Shown here piece after piece: positions 19,074 to 27,241 of a stretch of 64,000 bases of DNA (positions are counted from its first letter, which is position 1; every line of letters starts with the position of its first letter). A program made the position numbers and the translations under genes. The stretch covers positions 1 to 64,000 of the forward strand of contig DATJZY010000176.1 of assembly GCA_035577985.1 (NCBI GenBank). The letters are read 5' to 3'. The notes beneath the pieces are model-generated. The model was given only the letters and a program-made list of their open reading frames with translations, was not told where the DNA came from and did no database searches. This stretch comes from Candidatus Eisenbacteria bacterium. Lineage in GTDB: Bacteria; Desulfobacterota; Binatia; DP-6.

Positions 19074-22000
19074 GTGAGTCACGTGTGTTTCCGTGAGACA
19101 TGGCGCTCGTCGCTCCTGGCGATCGCGATGGTGCTCCTCGTGCCCGCCGTCGGTCGGGCGCAGCCCAACTGCGCGCAGACGTCGACGGGCATGGTGCCCA
19201 TCATGGATCTCGGTACGGGTCTCTACCTGGGACAGTTCCAGGGCGGCCTCTATCCGGGCGGCACGAACGCGATGCCGATGGCGCACCTGGCGGCCGGCCT
19301 CAAGGCCGCGGCCGCGATGGTGCCGCGGAACACGGAGGGCGTACCCGACCCGGTGAACGGCAAGGTCGTCATGATCTCGGTCGGCATGTCGAACGCGACG
19401 TCCGAGTTCTGCACCCAGGGGTCCGGCACCACGAACTGCTGGGTGCAGAGCTTCATGGGCCAGGCGGCGGTCGACACGAACGTCAACCATACGACCCTCG
19501 CGTTCATCAACGGCGCACGCTCGGGCCAGGAGGCGCGGTGGTGGCTCGATCCCACCGGCACGAACTACGTGAACCTCGCCGGTCTGCTCGCCTCGCAGGG
19601 CTTCAGCGAGGCGCAGGTGGCGGCCGCCTGGATCAAGCAAGCGGACACGAACCCCGATGCGACGCTGCCGGACCCGAAGGCGGACGCGTACATCCTCGAA
19701 GGACGCCTCGCGACGATCGTCCGCTCGCTGAGGATCCGCTATCCCAACCTGAAGCAGATCTTCTTCTCGAGCCGCGTGTACGCCGGGTACACGACGTCGC
19801 TCTTGAGCCCGGAGCCCTCCGCGTACGAAGGAGGGTTCGCCGCGAAGTGGGTCATCGAGGCGCAGATCCGCCAGATGTCGACGCCGCTCAACCCGATCGA
19901 CGCCATCATCGGTGACCTCAACAACACGACGGTCGCGCCGTGGCTCGGGTGGGGCGCGTACCTGTGGGCCGATGGCCTGACGCCACGATCGGACGGCCTC
20001 ACCTGGGCCTGCGGCGAGTTCTCGAACCAGGACGGCCTGCACCTGCAGATGTTCTCGTCCCGCAAGGTCGGGGCGATGCTGCTCGACTTCATGCTGCACT
20101 CGCCCGTGACGCAGAGCTGGTTCCCGGCGGTGCCGGCGATCGACTCGCAGGCGCCGATCGTGACCATCACGGCACCCGCCGACGGCGCCAGCAGTCCGCC
20201 GGGACAGCCACTGACGTTCGTGGGCAACGCCATCGATCCCGAGGAGGGAGATCTCACGGCGAGTATCCAATGGGCGTCGAGCATCGACGGGGTCATCGGG
20301 CAGGGGGCGGGCTTCACGACGTCGGCGCTCTCGCTCGGCACGCACTGGATCACGGCCTCGGTGAGTGACACCAGCGGGCGCACGGGCGTCGCGTCGGTCC
20401 GCGTGACGGTGCCGGCGACGGTTGCGTCGTTCCCGTCGATCGCGGCGGAAGACGCCTACCTCGTCGAGTACCCGCCCACGAGCGGACTCGGCCGCTACGT
20501 CTACAACACCGGCTTGAACCTGCACGTCGGCGATCAGCAGAACGACGGGCAGGTGCGGGCGGTAGTGTCCTTCGACACGTCGCCCATCCCTGACGATGCC
20601 GTCATCCTCTCCGCCACGCTGCGCCTGAAGCGCGTCGGCATCCAGGGGACGACGCCATTCGCGTCGCTGGGGAGGCTCTTCGTCGACGTGCAAACGGGTG
20701 GCTTCAGCGGCAACCCGGTGGCAGAGCCGGGCGACTTCGAGGTGGGGGCGACGGTCCCCGCGGCGGCCACGCTGAACGACCCCGACATGAACGGCGATCT
20801 GGTATCGATCGGCAAGCTCAACGCGGCCGGGCTCGCCGCCATCAACAAGACCGGCCGAACGCAGTTCCGGCTCGGCTTCGAGGTGCACGACAACGCGAAC
20901 GCCACGTCCGACCGGATGCAGTACGGCGCGGGTGATAGCACGCTCCCGAGCGAGTGGCCGATGCTCGACGTGACCTACCTGTCGGCCTCGGCACCGCCGA
21001 CGACGACGTCGTCGACCACGATCCCGACGACGACGACGGTACCCACGACCACCACTACGATGGCGGGGACCAGCACCACCGTCGCTTCGACGTCGTCGAC
21101 CACCACGACGACCGTCCCACAAGGACCCGTGACCGTCTCGTTCCGATCGATCGGCGCGGAGGACGGTGGCATCGGCGAGTCGGCACCGGGGAGCGGCCTC
21201 GGTGGCGCCGTGAACGTCTCCACCGTGAACCTGCAGCTCGGCGATCAGGGCAACAACGCGCAGTCCCGGGTGATCGCCTCATTCGACACGTCGACGCTTC
21301 CGCCGGGCGTGGTGATCGTATCGGCGACGCTGCGCTTCAATCGCCTCGGCCTCACGGGCGCGAATCCGTTCCTGACGCTGGGTCGTCTGTTCGCCGACGT
21401 CAACAACGGCAGCTTCGGAAACAACGCGACCCTCGTGTCGAACGACTTCGAAGCGACCGCGACCGCGCCGGCCGCGGCGTCGTTGAGCAATCCCACGACC
21501 AACGGCGTCTGGTCGACGGGCGCGCTCGACGCGTCGGGGATCGCCGCGATCAACCGCACCGGTCGCACGCAGGTCCGGCTGCGCTTCGAGGTGCACGACA
21601 ACGGCAACCTCGTGGCCGACCGGATCTCGTTCGCCTCGGGCGACAACACGGACGCGAGCCTCTGGCCCGAGCTCAGCGTGACGTACCAGGCCCCCGTGGG
21701 GAGCACCACCACGACGACCTCGGCGCCGGCGCCGACGAGCACGACCACTACGAGCTCGAGTTCGAGCACCAGCACGAGCTCGAGCTCGTCGACGACGCCC
21801 ACCACGTCGAGCACGAGCTCGAGCACCTCGACGACGCCTACCACCTCGAGCACGAGCTCGAGCACGTCGACGACGCCCACCACGTCGAGCACGAGCGCGT
21901 CGACGACGACCACCACGAGCACGTCGACCACCACGTCGACGCAGCCACAGACGCCCGTCACCGTCGCGCTCCGATCGATCGCGGCCGAGGACGGCAGCCT

Positions 22001-22523
22001 GGGGGAGTCCGCGCCGGGGAGCGGCGTCGGTGGCACCCTGAACGCGGCCAACAACAACATGCAGGTGGGCGATCAGGCGAACAACGCGCAGTCGCGCGTG
22101 CTGGCGTCGTTCGACACCTCGAGCCTCCCGGATGGCGCCACGATCGTCTCGGCGACCCTGCGGCTCAACCGCATCGGCCTGTCAGGGACGAATCCGTTCG
22201 GGACCCTGGGTCGCTTGCTGGTCGACGTGCAGTCGGGCGCGTTCGGCGGCGATCCGGCGCTTCAGACGAGCGACTTCCAGGCGGTCGCGACGGCGCCCGG
22301 GTCGGCGTCGATGAGCAACCCGACCACGAACGGCGTGTGGTCGACCGGCAGCCTCGACGCGCCGGGACTGGCCGCCATCAATCGGACGGGACGCACGCAG
22401 GTGCGGCTCCGCTTCGAGACGCACGACAACGCGAACGCCACCTCCGACCGGATCTCCTTCGCGACCGGGGACCATACGGACCCGAGCCTGCGGCCGGAGC
22501 TCGACGTGACGTACCTTCCGTAG
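19074..22523 (+). CDS. Secreted SGNH-like protein with Ig domain and three CBM96/DNRLRE-like repeats (paralogue 2)
   Basis: This 1149-residue product, from GTG 19074, has the same plan as the preceding gene: signal peptide (LLAIAMVLLVPAVGRAQ), SGNH-like domain with ISVGMSNATSEF and NQDGLHLQ, Ig-like domain from about 361, and three CBM-like repeats at 450-637, 685-873 and 962-1149. The linkers differ: the second is dominated by Ser and contains three tandem copies of a SSTSTTPTT-type unit. The two genes are a clear tandem duplication with divergent linkers. An upstream TTG (19035) is in frame but would put the signal peptide too far in. Confidence 0.82.
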   Translation: MSHVCFRETWRSSLLAIAMVLLVPAVGRAQPNCAQTSTGMVPIMDLGTGLYLGQFQGGLYPGGTNAMPMAHLAAGLKAAAAMVPRNTEGVPDPVNGKVVMISVGMSNATSEFCTQGSGTTNCWVQSFMGQAAVDTNVNHTTLAFINGARSGQEARWWLDPTGTNYVNLAGLLASQGFSEAQVAAAWIKQADTNPDATLPDPKADAYILEGRLATIVRSLRIRYPNLKQIFFSSRVYAGYTTSLLSPEPSAYEGGFAAKWVIEAQIRQMSTPLNPIDAIIGDLNNTTVAPWLGWGAYLWADGLTPRSDGLTWACGEFSNQDGLHLQMFSSRKVGAMLLDFMLHSPVTQSWFPAVPAIDSQAPIVTITAPADGASSPPGQPLTFVGNAIDPEEGDLTASIQWASSIDGVIGQGAGFTTSALSLGTHWITASVSDTSGRTGVASVRVTVPATVASFPSIAAEDAYLVEYPPTSGLGRYVYNTGLNLHVGDQQNDGQVRAVVSFDTSPIPDDAVILSATLRLKRVGIQGTTPFASLGRLFVDVQTGGFSGNPVAEPGDFEVGATVPAAATLNDPDMNGDLVSIGKLNAAGLAAINKTGRTQFRLGFEVHDNANATSDRMQYGAGDSTLPSEWPMLDVTYLSASAPPTTTSSTTIPTTTTVPTTTTTMAGTSTTVASTSSTTTTTVPQGPVTVSFRSIGAEDGGIGESAPGSGLGGAVNVSTVNLQLGDQGNNAQSRVIASFDTSTLPPGVVIVSATLRFNRLGLTGANPFLTLGRLFADVNNGSFGNNATLVSNDFEATATAPAAASLSNPTTNGVWSTGALDASGIAAINRTGRTQVRLRFEVHDNGNLVADRISFASGDNTDASLWPELSVTYQAPVGSTTTTTSAPAPTSTTTTSSSSSTSTSSSSSTTPTTSSTSSSTSTTPTTSSTSSSTSTTPTTSSTSASTTTTTSTSTTTSTQPQTPVTVALRSIAAEDGSLGESAPGSGVGGTLNAANNNMQVGDQANNAQSRVLASFDTSSLPDGATIVSATLRLNRIGLSGTNPFGTLGRLLVDVQSGAFGGDPALQTSDFQAVATAPGSASMSNPTTNGVWSTGSLDAPGLAAINRTGRTQVRLRFETHDNANATSDRISFATGDHTDPSLRPELDVTYLP
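20992..21125 (+). repeat. Thr-rich linker 1 of SGNH paralogue 2
   Basis: About 45 Thr/Ser codons lie between the first and second CBM-like repeats. Confidence 0.85.
21700..21955 (+). repeat. Ser/Thr linker 2 of SGNH paralogue 2, with internal tandem units
   Basis: The linker is about 85 codons. The middle carries three near-identical tandem units reading TPTTSSTS, with nearly repeated DNA (CGACGCCCACCACGTCGAG), so recent slippage or unequal exchange is likely. Confidence 0.88.
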
Positions 22524-22529
22524 CCGGAT

Positions 22530-23006
22530 TCAGCGCCGCTCGAGGATGGCGATGACCTCGGTCACGCGCTCGCCGTGAACGGTCTCCTCCCGGCCGTTCT
22601 GGCGTAGGAGGCGTTGCACTTCGGGGTCGGTCTCGCGATCGGCCCAGCGCTGATAGCCGGCGTCGCCGTCGATCTCCGCCTTCACGATCTGCGGGAAGAG
22701 CGCGGGCGAGATCTCGTCGGGGAGCGGGATGGGGTAGTGCTCGAGGTCCTCCGCCGCGGGCTCGAACGCGCCGCCGAGCTTGATGGCGATCGCCCGCCGC
22801 ACGCGCTCGGCGTGTCCGCGCTCCTCGCGCCCGTTGCGACGCAGCAGCTCGGCGGCGCGCGGCTCGCCGATGCGATCGGCGAGGCCGTTGTAGAAGTCCT
22901 CGCCGGACCGCTCGACCTTGAAGAGCAGGCGCATGGCATCGACGTCGAGGTGCTCGATCATTCCGAGCGCGGCGGCGGCCGAGAAGAAGTCGGTGTACCG
23001 GGTCAT
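22530..23006 (-). CDS. Ferritin-like (rubrerythrin-type) diiron protein
   Basis: This is a 158-residue four-helix protein. It has two pairs of iron-ligand motifs: helix 1 VERSGEDFY with helix 2 EERGHAERV, and helix 3 VKAEIDGDAGY with helix 4 EETVHGERV. The spacing fits a rubrerythrin-like diiron site, but there is no C-terminal rubredoxin domain. The role is probably peroxide reduction or iron handling in the cytoplasm. It is convergent with the SGNH paralogue, 6 bases from its stop. Confidence 0.82.
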   Translation of the reverse strand: MTRYTDFFSAAAALGMIEHLDVDAMRLLFKVERSGEDFYNGLADRIGEPRAAELLRRNGREERGHAERVRRAIAIKLGGAFEPAAEDLEHYPIPLPDEISPALFPQIVKAEIDGDAGYQRWADRETDPEVQRLLRQNGREETVHGERVTEVIAILERR

Positions 23007-23116
23007 ACCGCCCCCTATGGCCCAGGCGGCGATCCGACGGAAGGTGCCGCGCTGGTGGTGGCGTCCCGGCCCGGCTATCTTCCGCGGGCGGACACGAGGC
23101 GGCGCAGGAGGCGGAC

Positions 23117-23968
23117 GTGCTGACGTGGTGGCAGGCGGTCGTGCTGGGATTGGTCGAGGGCATCACCGAGTACCTGCCGGTGAGCTCGACGGGGCACCTG
23201 ATCCTCGCTTCGTCGCTGATGCACCTGGATCATCCCCAGACGAAGGATGCGCTCGACGCCTACCTCGTCGTCGTGCAGGGCGGCGCGATCCTGGCGGTGG
23301 CGCTCCTGTATCGCGAGCGCGTCGGGCAGATGATCCGCGGGGTCCTCGGACGCGATACCGAGGGCTTGCGCCTCGCGGGCAACATCGCGCTCGCCTTCGT
23401 ACCTGCGGCGATCGCCGGCGCGCTGCTGAGCAAGAGCATCAAGGCGGTCCTGTTCCGCGACGCTCCGGTCCTGCTCGCGCTCTTCGTCGGCGGCGTGTGG
23501 ATGATCTGGCTCGGCCGGCGCGGGGGGCGGGCGGGCAACGACGTGACGGCCATGACGTGGCGCACGGCCCTCGGCGTCGGCCTCTTCCAGACGCTTGCGC
23601 TCTGGCCCGGCACGTCGCGATCGATGGTGACGATCGGAGGCGGCATCCTGCTGGGGCTCGCCGCCCCGGCGGCGGCCGAGTTCTCCTTCCTGCTCGGATT
23701 GCCGACGCTCGGCGCGGCGTGTCTCCACGACCTGGTCGGCAACGTCCGCCACGCGGCGGAGGGCGACGGGCCGTCGATGTTCCAGCAGCTCGGCACGGGC
23801 CCGCTCGTGCTCGGAATCCTCGTGGCGACCGTGTCGGCCATGATCGCCGTTCGCTGGCTGGTCGCGTTCTTGACGAGGCGAGGGCTCGCGCCGTTCGGTT
23901 GGTATCGGATCGTGCTCTCGATCGTCCTCGGCCTGCTGATCGCGTCGGGCGTCGTCGCGGTCGGCTGA
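23117..23968 (+). CDS. uppP: Undecaprenyl-diphosphatase
   Basis: This 283-residue polytopic membrane protein has the two BacA/UppP signatures, EGITEYLPVSSTGHLIL near residue 14 and PGTSRSM near residue 172. It dephosphorylates undecaprenyl diphosphate to recycle the lipid carrier for peptidoglycan and surface glycans. It starts at GTG 23117 behind an AGGAGG site. It has the normal length for the family and is divergent from the rubrerythrin-like gene. Confidence 0.95.
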   Translation: MLTWWQAVVLGLVEGITEYLPVSSTGHLILASSLMHLDHPQTKDALDAYLVVVQGGAILAVALLYRERVGQMIRGVLGRDTEGLRLAGNIALAFVPAAIAGALLSKSIKAVLFRDAPVLLALFVGGVWMIWLGRRGGRAGNDVTAMTWRTALGVGLFQTLALWPGTSRSMVTIGGGILLGLAAPAAAEFSFLLGLPTLGAACLHDLVGNVRHAAEGDGPSMFQQLGTGPLVLGILVATVSAMIAVRWLVAFLTRRGLAPFGWYRIVLSIVLGLLIASGVVAVG

Positions 23969-24016
23969 GCCGCGGGTCTTGCCTCCCGGCCGGCAGATCG
24001 CTACGCGGACGGGGAC

Positions 24017-25291
24017 ATGAGCGACCAGATCGGCCCCTTCCAGCCCGGCATGGACCTCGCGCGACTCTCGCGCCGCGCCCTCGCCTCGCTCGGCCGCGAG
24101 TACATGCTGTTCGGACACTTCCTCAATCGCGCGGGTCTGCCGCCAGTCCACATGCTGCTCGGTCCGCAGGCGCGCGAGCGTATCGCGATCGAGGAGTGGA
24201 TGGGTGCGAGCCCGATCTACACCCCGCGCATGCAGCGCGCGATGGGCATCGAGGGCGACGACGTCGAGACGATCTTCAAGGGCCTGCAGCTCGACGTCGG
24301 CTTCGCGCACCAGTACATGGACGTTCACTACGAGCTCGAGGGCCCGGAGCGCGGTTTCTTCTGGCTGCAGAGCTGTGGCGCGCTGCTCGAGCTCGAGCCG
24401 CACGGCGAGGCGGCGGTCTTCTCGATGTGCCACACGATCGAGGACCCGACCTTCGACGCGACCGCCGTCGCGACCAATCCCCGCGCGCGCTGCCGTCCCA
24501 TCCATCGCCCGCCACGCACGCCCGCCGATCGCGTGCCGCACTGCCGCTGGGAGTGTGTGATCGACCCGTCCGCCGCGCCCGTGCAGGAGATCCCGCTCAC
24601 CGCACGCGCGCGCAAGTCGCGTCTCGCCCGTTTCGAGTTCGCGCCCGTCACGTCGGCGATGCCCGGCGGCTGGAGCGATTATCGCGCCGCCTTCGACCCG
24701 GACTTCCAGCTCGAGCACCTCTCGCACGCCGCGCTGGTGCGCGTGTGTCGTGAGCTCTCGATGCAGAACCATCTGCTCATTCGCACGCTGCTCATGGCGG
24801 TGGCCGAGCGTGGCGGGGACGAGATGGCGGTGCGCGTCGGCACGGCGCAGTGGGTCGGGGCGGGGACGATCGCGTCGGGGCGCGTACAGGCGGCGATGGG
24901 TATCGCGCCGGACGGCGCCGAGGCCATCTTGAAGGTGCTGCAGCTCCATCCGGGATTCCTCCCGGGCTACATGCGGCTCGGCTTCGAGCTGCGGTCCCCG
25001 GACCGTGGCCGCTTGTGGATCGAGGACTGCGATGCGCTCGCCGAGGGCGACCCCTATGGATGGCTCGGCCTGCTCGGCCCGGCGTCGCATCCGGGGCTCG
25101 ACGCGATGGTGCGGGGCGTGAATCCGCGTGCCCGCTGCGAGCCTGCGTCGCCGCCGGGTGGCGCGCGGCTCGCCTGGGACGTCGTCGTCGAGCACGACGC
25201 CGCACCGGCGGCCGAGCCGCCGGAGGCCGCCATGGTGCGCGTGACCCGCGCGGCCCGCTTCACGTTCACCGACCGCGAGCTACGCGCGTGA
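24017..25291 (+). CDS. Uncharacterised protein with two homologous halves
   Basis: I do not recognise the family of this 424-residue protein. It has an internal duplication: residues about 15-205 and 240-400 align, with matching blocks RAMGIEGDDVETIFKGLQLD / AAMGIAPDGAEAILKVLQLH, then YELEGPERGFFWLQSC / FELRSPDRGRLWIEDC, and both halves end NPRARC. Conserved Cys and acidic residues at corresponding places suggest a shared site or a pseudo-dimer. No signal peptide or membrane segment is seen. It begins an operon with a small protein (10-base gap) and an SDR. Confidence 0.7.
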   Translation: MSDQIGPFQPGMDLARLSRRALASLGREYMLFGHFLNRAGLPPVHMLLGPQARERIAIEEWMGASPIYTPRMQRAMGIEGDDVETIFKGLQLDVGFAHQYMDVHYELEGPERGFFWLQSCGALLELEPHGEAAVFSMCHTIEDPTFDATAVATNPRARCRPIHRPPRTPADRVPHCRWECVIDPSAAPVQEIPLTARARKSRLARFEFAPVTSAMPGGWSDYRAAFDPDFQLEHLSHAALVRVCRELSMQNHLLIRTLLMAVAERGGDEMAVRVGTAQWVGAGTIASGRVQAAMGIAPDGAEAILKVLQLHPGFLPGYMRLGFELRSPDRGRLWIEDCDALAEGDPYGWLGLLGPASHPGLDAMVRGVNPRARCEPASPPGGARLAWDVVVEHDAAPAAEPPEAAMVRVTRAARFTFTDRELRA

Positions 25292-25301
25292 GGACTTCGC
25301 G

Positions 25302-25574
25302 ATGAAGACCGTTCGCAACAAGACGCACAAGCCACTCGCCGTTCCGCTGCCGCGCGGGAAGAAGCTCCACCTGAGCCCGCTCAAGACCGGGCAGATCGCC
25401 TCGGACGATGCCGACCATCCGGCGGTGAAGAAGCTCATCGAAGCGGGCGAGATCGAGATCGTCGGGGAGGAGTCCGGGCACGCCGACGGCAGTGGGGGTG
25501 GCGGCGCGAAGAAGGCCTCGCCCGGCGCGCCCGGCCACGCCTCGGGCATCAGCCGTCGCAGCGGCGATCGCTGA
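25302..25574 (+). CDS. Small basic hypothetical protein
   Basis: This is a 90-residue protein. The first 55 residues (TVRNKTHKPLAVPLPRGKKL, then a KTGQIA turn and KKLIEAGEIEIV) look like a compact beta-rich domain. The last 35 are Gly/Ser/Lys-rich and probably disordered. It has an AGGA site 8 bases before the ATG and sits between the two-repeat protein and the SDR with gaps of 10 and 4 bases. The function is unknown. Confidence 0.6.
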   Translation: MKTVRNKTHKPLAVPLPRGKKLHLSPLKTGQIASDDADHPAVKKLIEAGEIEIVGEESGHADGSGGGGAKKASPGAPGHASGISRRSGDR

Positions 25575-25578
25575 GCAG

Positions 25579-26376
25579 ATGGGCGAGCGCCTGCACGACA
25601 AGGTCGCGATCGTCGTCGGCGCGGGGCAGACCGCCGGCGAGACGATCGGCAACGGCCGTGCGACCGCGCTCGTGTTCGCTCGCGAGGGCGCCAAGGTCCT
25701 GCTCGTCGACCGCGACGGCGCGTCGGCGGCCGACACCAAGCGCGCGATCGACGCCGAGGGCGGAATGTCATCGGTCATCGAGGCCGATGTGACCCGGTCC
25801 GACGCCTGCCGGCGGATGGCCGAGACGTGCATTGCCACCTACGGCCGCATCGACGTCCTGCACAACAACGTCGGGATCGGGAGCCTCGGCGGTCCCGTCG
25901 AGCTCGCGGAGGACGAGTGGCGGCGCGTGCTGGACGTGAACCTCACGGCCATGTTCCTCACCTGCAAGCACGTGCTGCCGCAGATGGAGGCGCAGGGGAG
26001 CGGCGCCATCGTCAACGTGTCGTCACTGGCCGCGATCCGCTTCGCGCCGTTCCCGATGCTCGCCTACAACGCGTCCAAGGGCGGCGTGAATGCGTTCACA
26101 CGGTCGATCGCGATGCAGTACGCGCCGCGGGGCATCCGCGCCAACGCCATCATGCCGGGTCTCATCCGCACGCCGATGGCGATCGACGACGTCGTGCGCC
26201 GGATCGGGATCGACCGCGAACGGCTCGTGCGGGGGCGCGACGAGGCCGTCCCGATGAAGCGGATGGGCGAGGCGTGGGACGTCGCCTACGCGGCGCTCTA
26301 CCTCGCCTCGGACGAAGCCCGCTACGTCACCGGCGTCGTGCTGCCGGTCGACGGCGGGCTCTCGTGCAAGGGCTGA
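25579..26376 (+). CDS. SDR-family NAD(P)-dependent oxidoreductase
   Basis: This 265-residue classical SDR has an unusual cofactor loop, VVGAGQTAGETIGNGRATA in place of TGxxxGIG. It then has HNNVGIG (NNAG position), VNVSSLA (catalytic Ser) and YNASKGG (Tyr and Lys), and ends VLPVDGGLSCKG. The longer glycine loop marks a subgroup but the catalytic triad is whole. The substrate is unknown. It is last in the three-gene operon and is followed at once by a dispersed hairpin element. Confidence 0.85.
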   Translation: MGERLHDKVAIVVGAGQTAGETIGNGRATALVFAREGAKVLLVDRDGASAADTKRAIDAEGGMSSVIEADVTRSDACRRMAETCIATYGRIDVLHNNVGIGSLGGPVELAEDEWRRVLDVNLTAMFLTCKHVLPQMEAQGSGAIVNVSSLAAIRFAPFPMLAYNASKGGVNAFTRSIAMQYAPRGIRANAIMPGLIRTPMAIDDVVRRIGIDRERLVRGRDEAVPMKRMGEAWDVAYAALYLASDEARYVTGVVLPVDGGLSCKG

Positions 26377-26377
26377 A

Positions 26378-26500
26378 CCCGACCCGAGACTGCGTCGTGG
26401 GTCGGAGCCGGAGGCGAGGGTGTTGCGTGGGCGGTACGCGCCACCGCCATGCCGCAGCCCGCGAAGCCGGCGCGGCACTGCGAGGTACGCACGACGAGCC
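26378..26500 (+). repeat. Dispersed two-hairpin element, copy A
   Basis: This copy begins 1-2 bases after the SDR stop. Hairpin 1 (26379-26403) has imperfect arms around loop TGC. A spacer with GCGAGGGTGT and GGTACGCGCCACC follows, then hairpin 2 (26450-26477), TGCCGC...GCGAAGCC...GCGGCA. The order, spacing and core sequence match copies B and C at 46.7-47.0 kb. It lies between convergent genes and probably terminates the SDR transcript. Confidence 0.7.
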
Positions 26501-26528
26501 GCGGCGGCTTGGCGAGGGCGAGTCGGTC

Positions 26529-27002
26529 TTATGCCGACGCGGCGAGGGCGAGGGCGAGCGCGGGCTCGGCGGGCTCGCTCGGGACGAGATGGCGCTGCGC
26601 CATCTCCATGGCGTGCAGCTCCCGGCCGGGGAGCCGGGTCAGCACATCGACCAGCCCCGCCCAGCGATCGTGATCGGCGTTCGCCAGCTCGTAGTAGTGG
26701 ATCGCGCCGTCGACATCCTTGCGGCGGAGCTGCCGGTCGCCCAGCGTGATCAGCTGCTGGCGCGGGAGCGGGATGCCACCGGTCTGACAGGCGTGCACCG
26801 CCTCGTCGACGCGCCCGCGCTCGAGCAGGTGGTCGACGAGCTGCGTCCAGTCGTCGGCTGTCGTGTGGGCCGTGTTGCGCGCGAAGATGCGCATGGACGC
26901 GTCGAGGAACCCGTGGCTCATGTACCGGCGGGCCACCAGGATCTCGCCGTGCGCCCGGCGTCCCTTCTCGGCAGGTAGGTCGGGGGTCTTGTCGGAAGGC
27001 AT
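26529..27002 (-). CDS. Hypothetical helical (TPR-like) protein
   Basis: This 157-residue, mainly helical protein has repeated short helix pairs (ADDWTQLVDHLLERGRVDEA, then DVDGAIHYYELA) in the manner of a tetratricopeptide fold. It has no signal peptide. The C-terminus is Ala/Leu-rich. I recognise no family with certainty; the repeat pattern suggests a protein-binding role. It is convergent with the SDR, with a dispersed hairpin element in the spacer. Confidence 0.6.
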   Translation of the reverse strand: MPSDKTPDLPAEKGRRAHGEILVARRYMSHGFLDASMRIFARNTAHTTADDWTQLVDHLLERGRVDEAVHACQTGGIPLPRQQLITLGDRQLRRKDVDGAIHYYELANADHDRWAGLVDVLTRLPGRELHAMEMAQRHLVPSEPAEPALALALAASA

Positions 27003-27090
27003 CGAGATCCCCTCATCGCAAGGGTCGTGCCCGCGAAATTCCGCCCAATCGGTGGACGTTCGTCCCCGGAGTGTGCCACGGATGACTCGG

Positions 27091-27113
27091 ACGGGCGGAT
27101 TCGTCCCGCCCGT
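27091..27113. terminator. 8-7-8 hairpin after the PQQ/SGNH operon
   Basis: Arms ACGGGCGG and CCGCCCGT enclose a 7-base loop in the 239-base spacer between the SGNH gene's stop and the next gene's start on the minus strand. No T run follows. The rest of the spacer shows no convincing gene. Confidence 0.4.
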
Positions 27114-27241
27114 GGCGCTACGAGCAATTGAACGAGGCGCGCACGCCTTGCGGAGTGACGGCCGTCGGCCGGACGGCGTGACCGGGGCCGCGCCGCCGCA
27201 CTTGAAGCGGATCTGCCAGCGCGCGTCGTCGATCTGCCACG

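Noticed and set aside
15429..21122. A minus-strand open frame of about 1897 codons across the two SGNH genes
   Set aside because: Its protein is Arg/His/Asp low complexity and antisense to well-formed domains. Such frames arise from GC-rich codon bias and Thr-rich linkers.
27115..27241. Possible secreted-protein remnant in the spacer (fragments such as ARWQIRFKCGG and TPQGVRASFNC in different minus-strand frames)
   Set aside because: The fragments are too short, need frameshifts and match no family I recognise.
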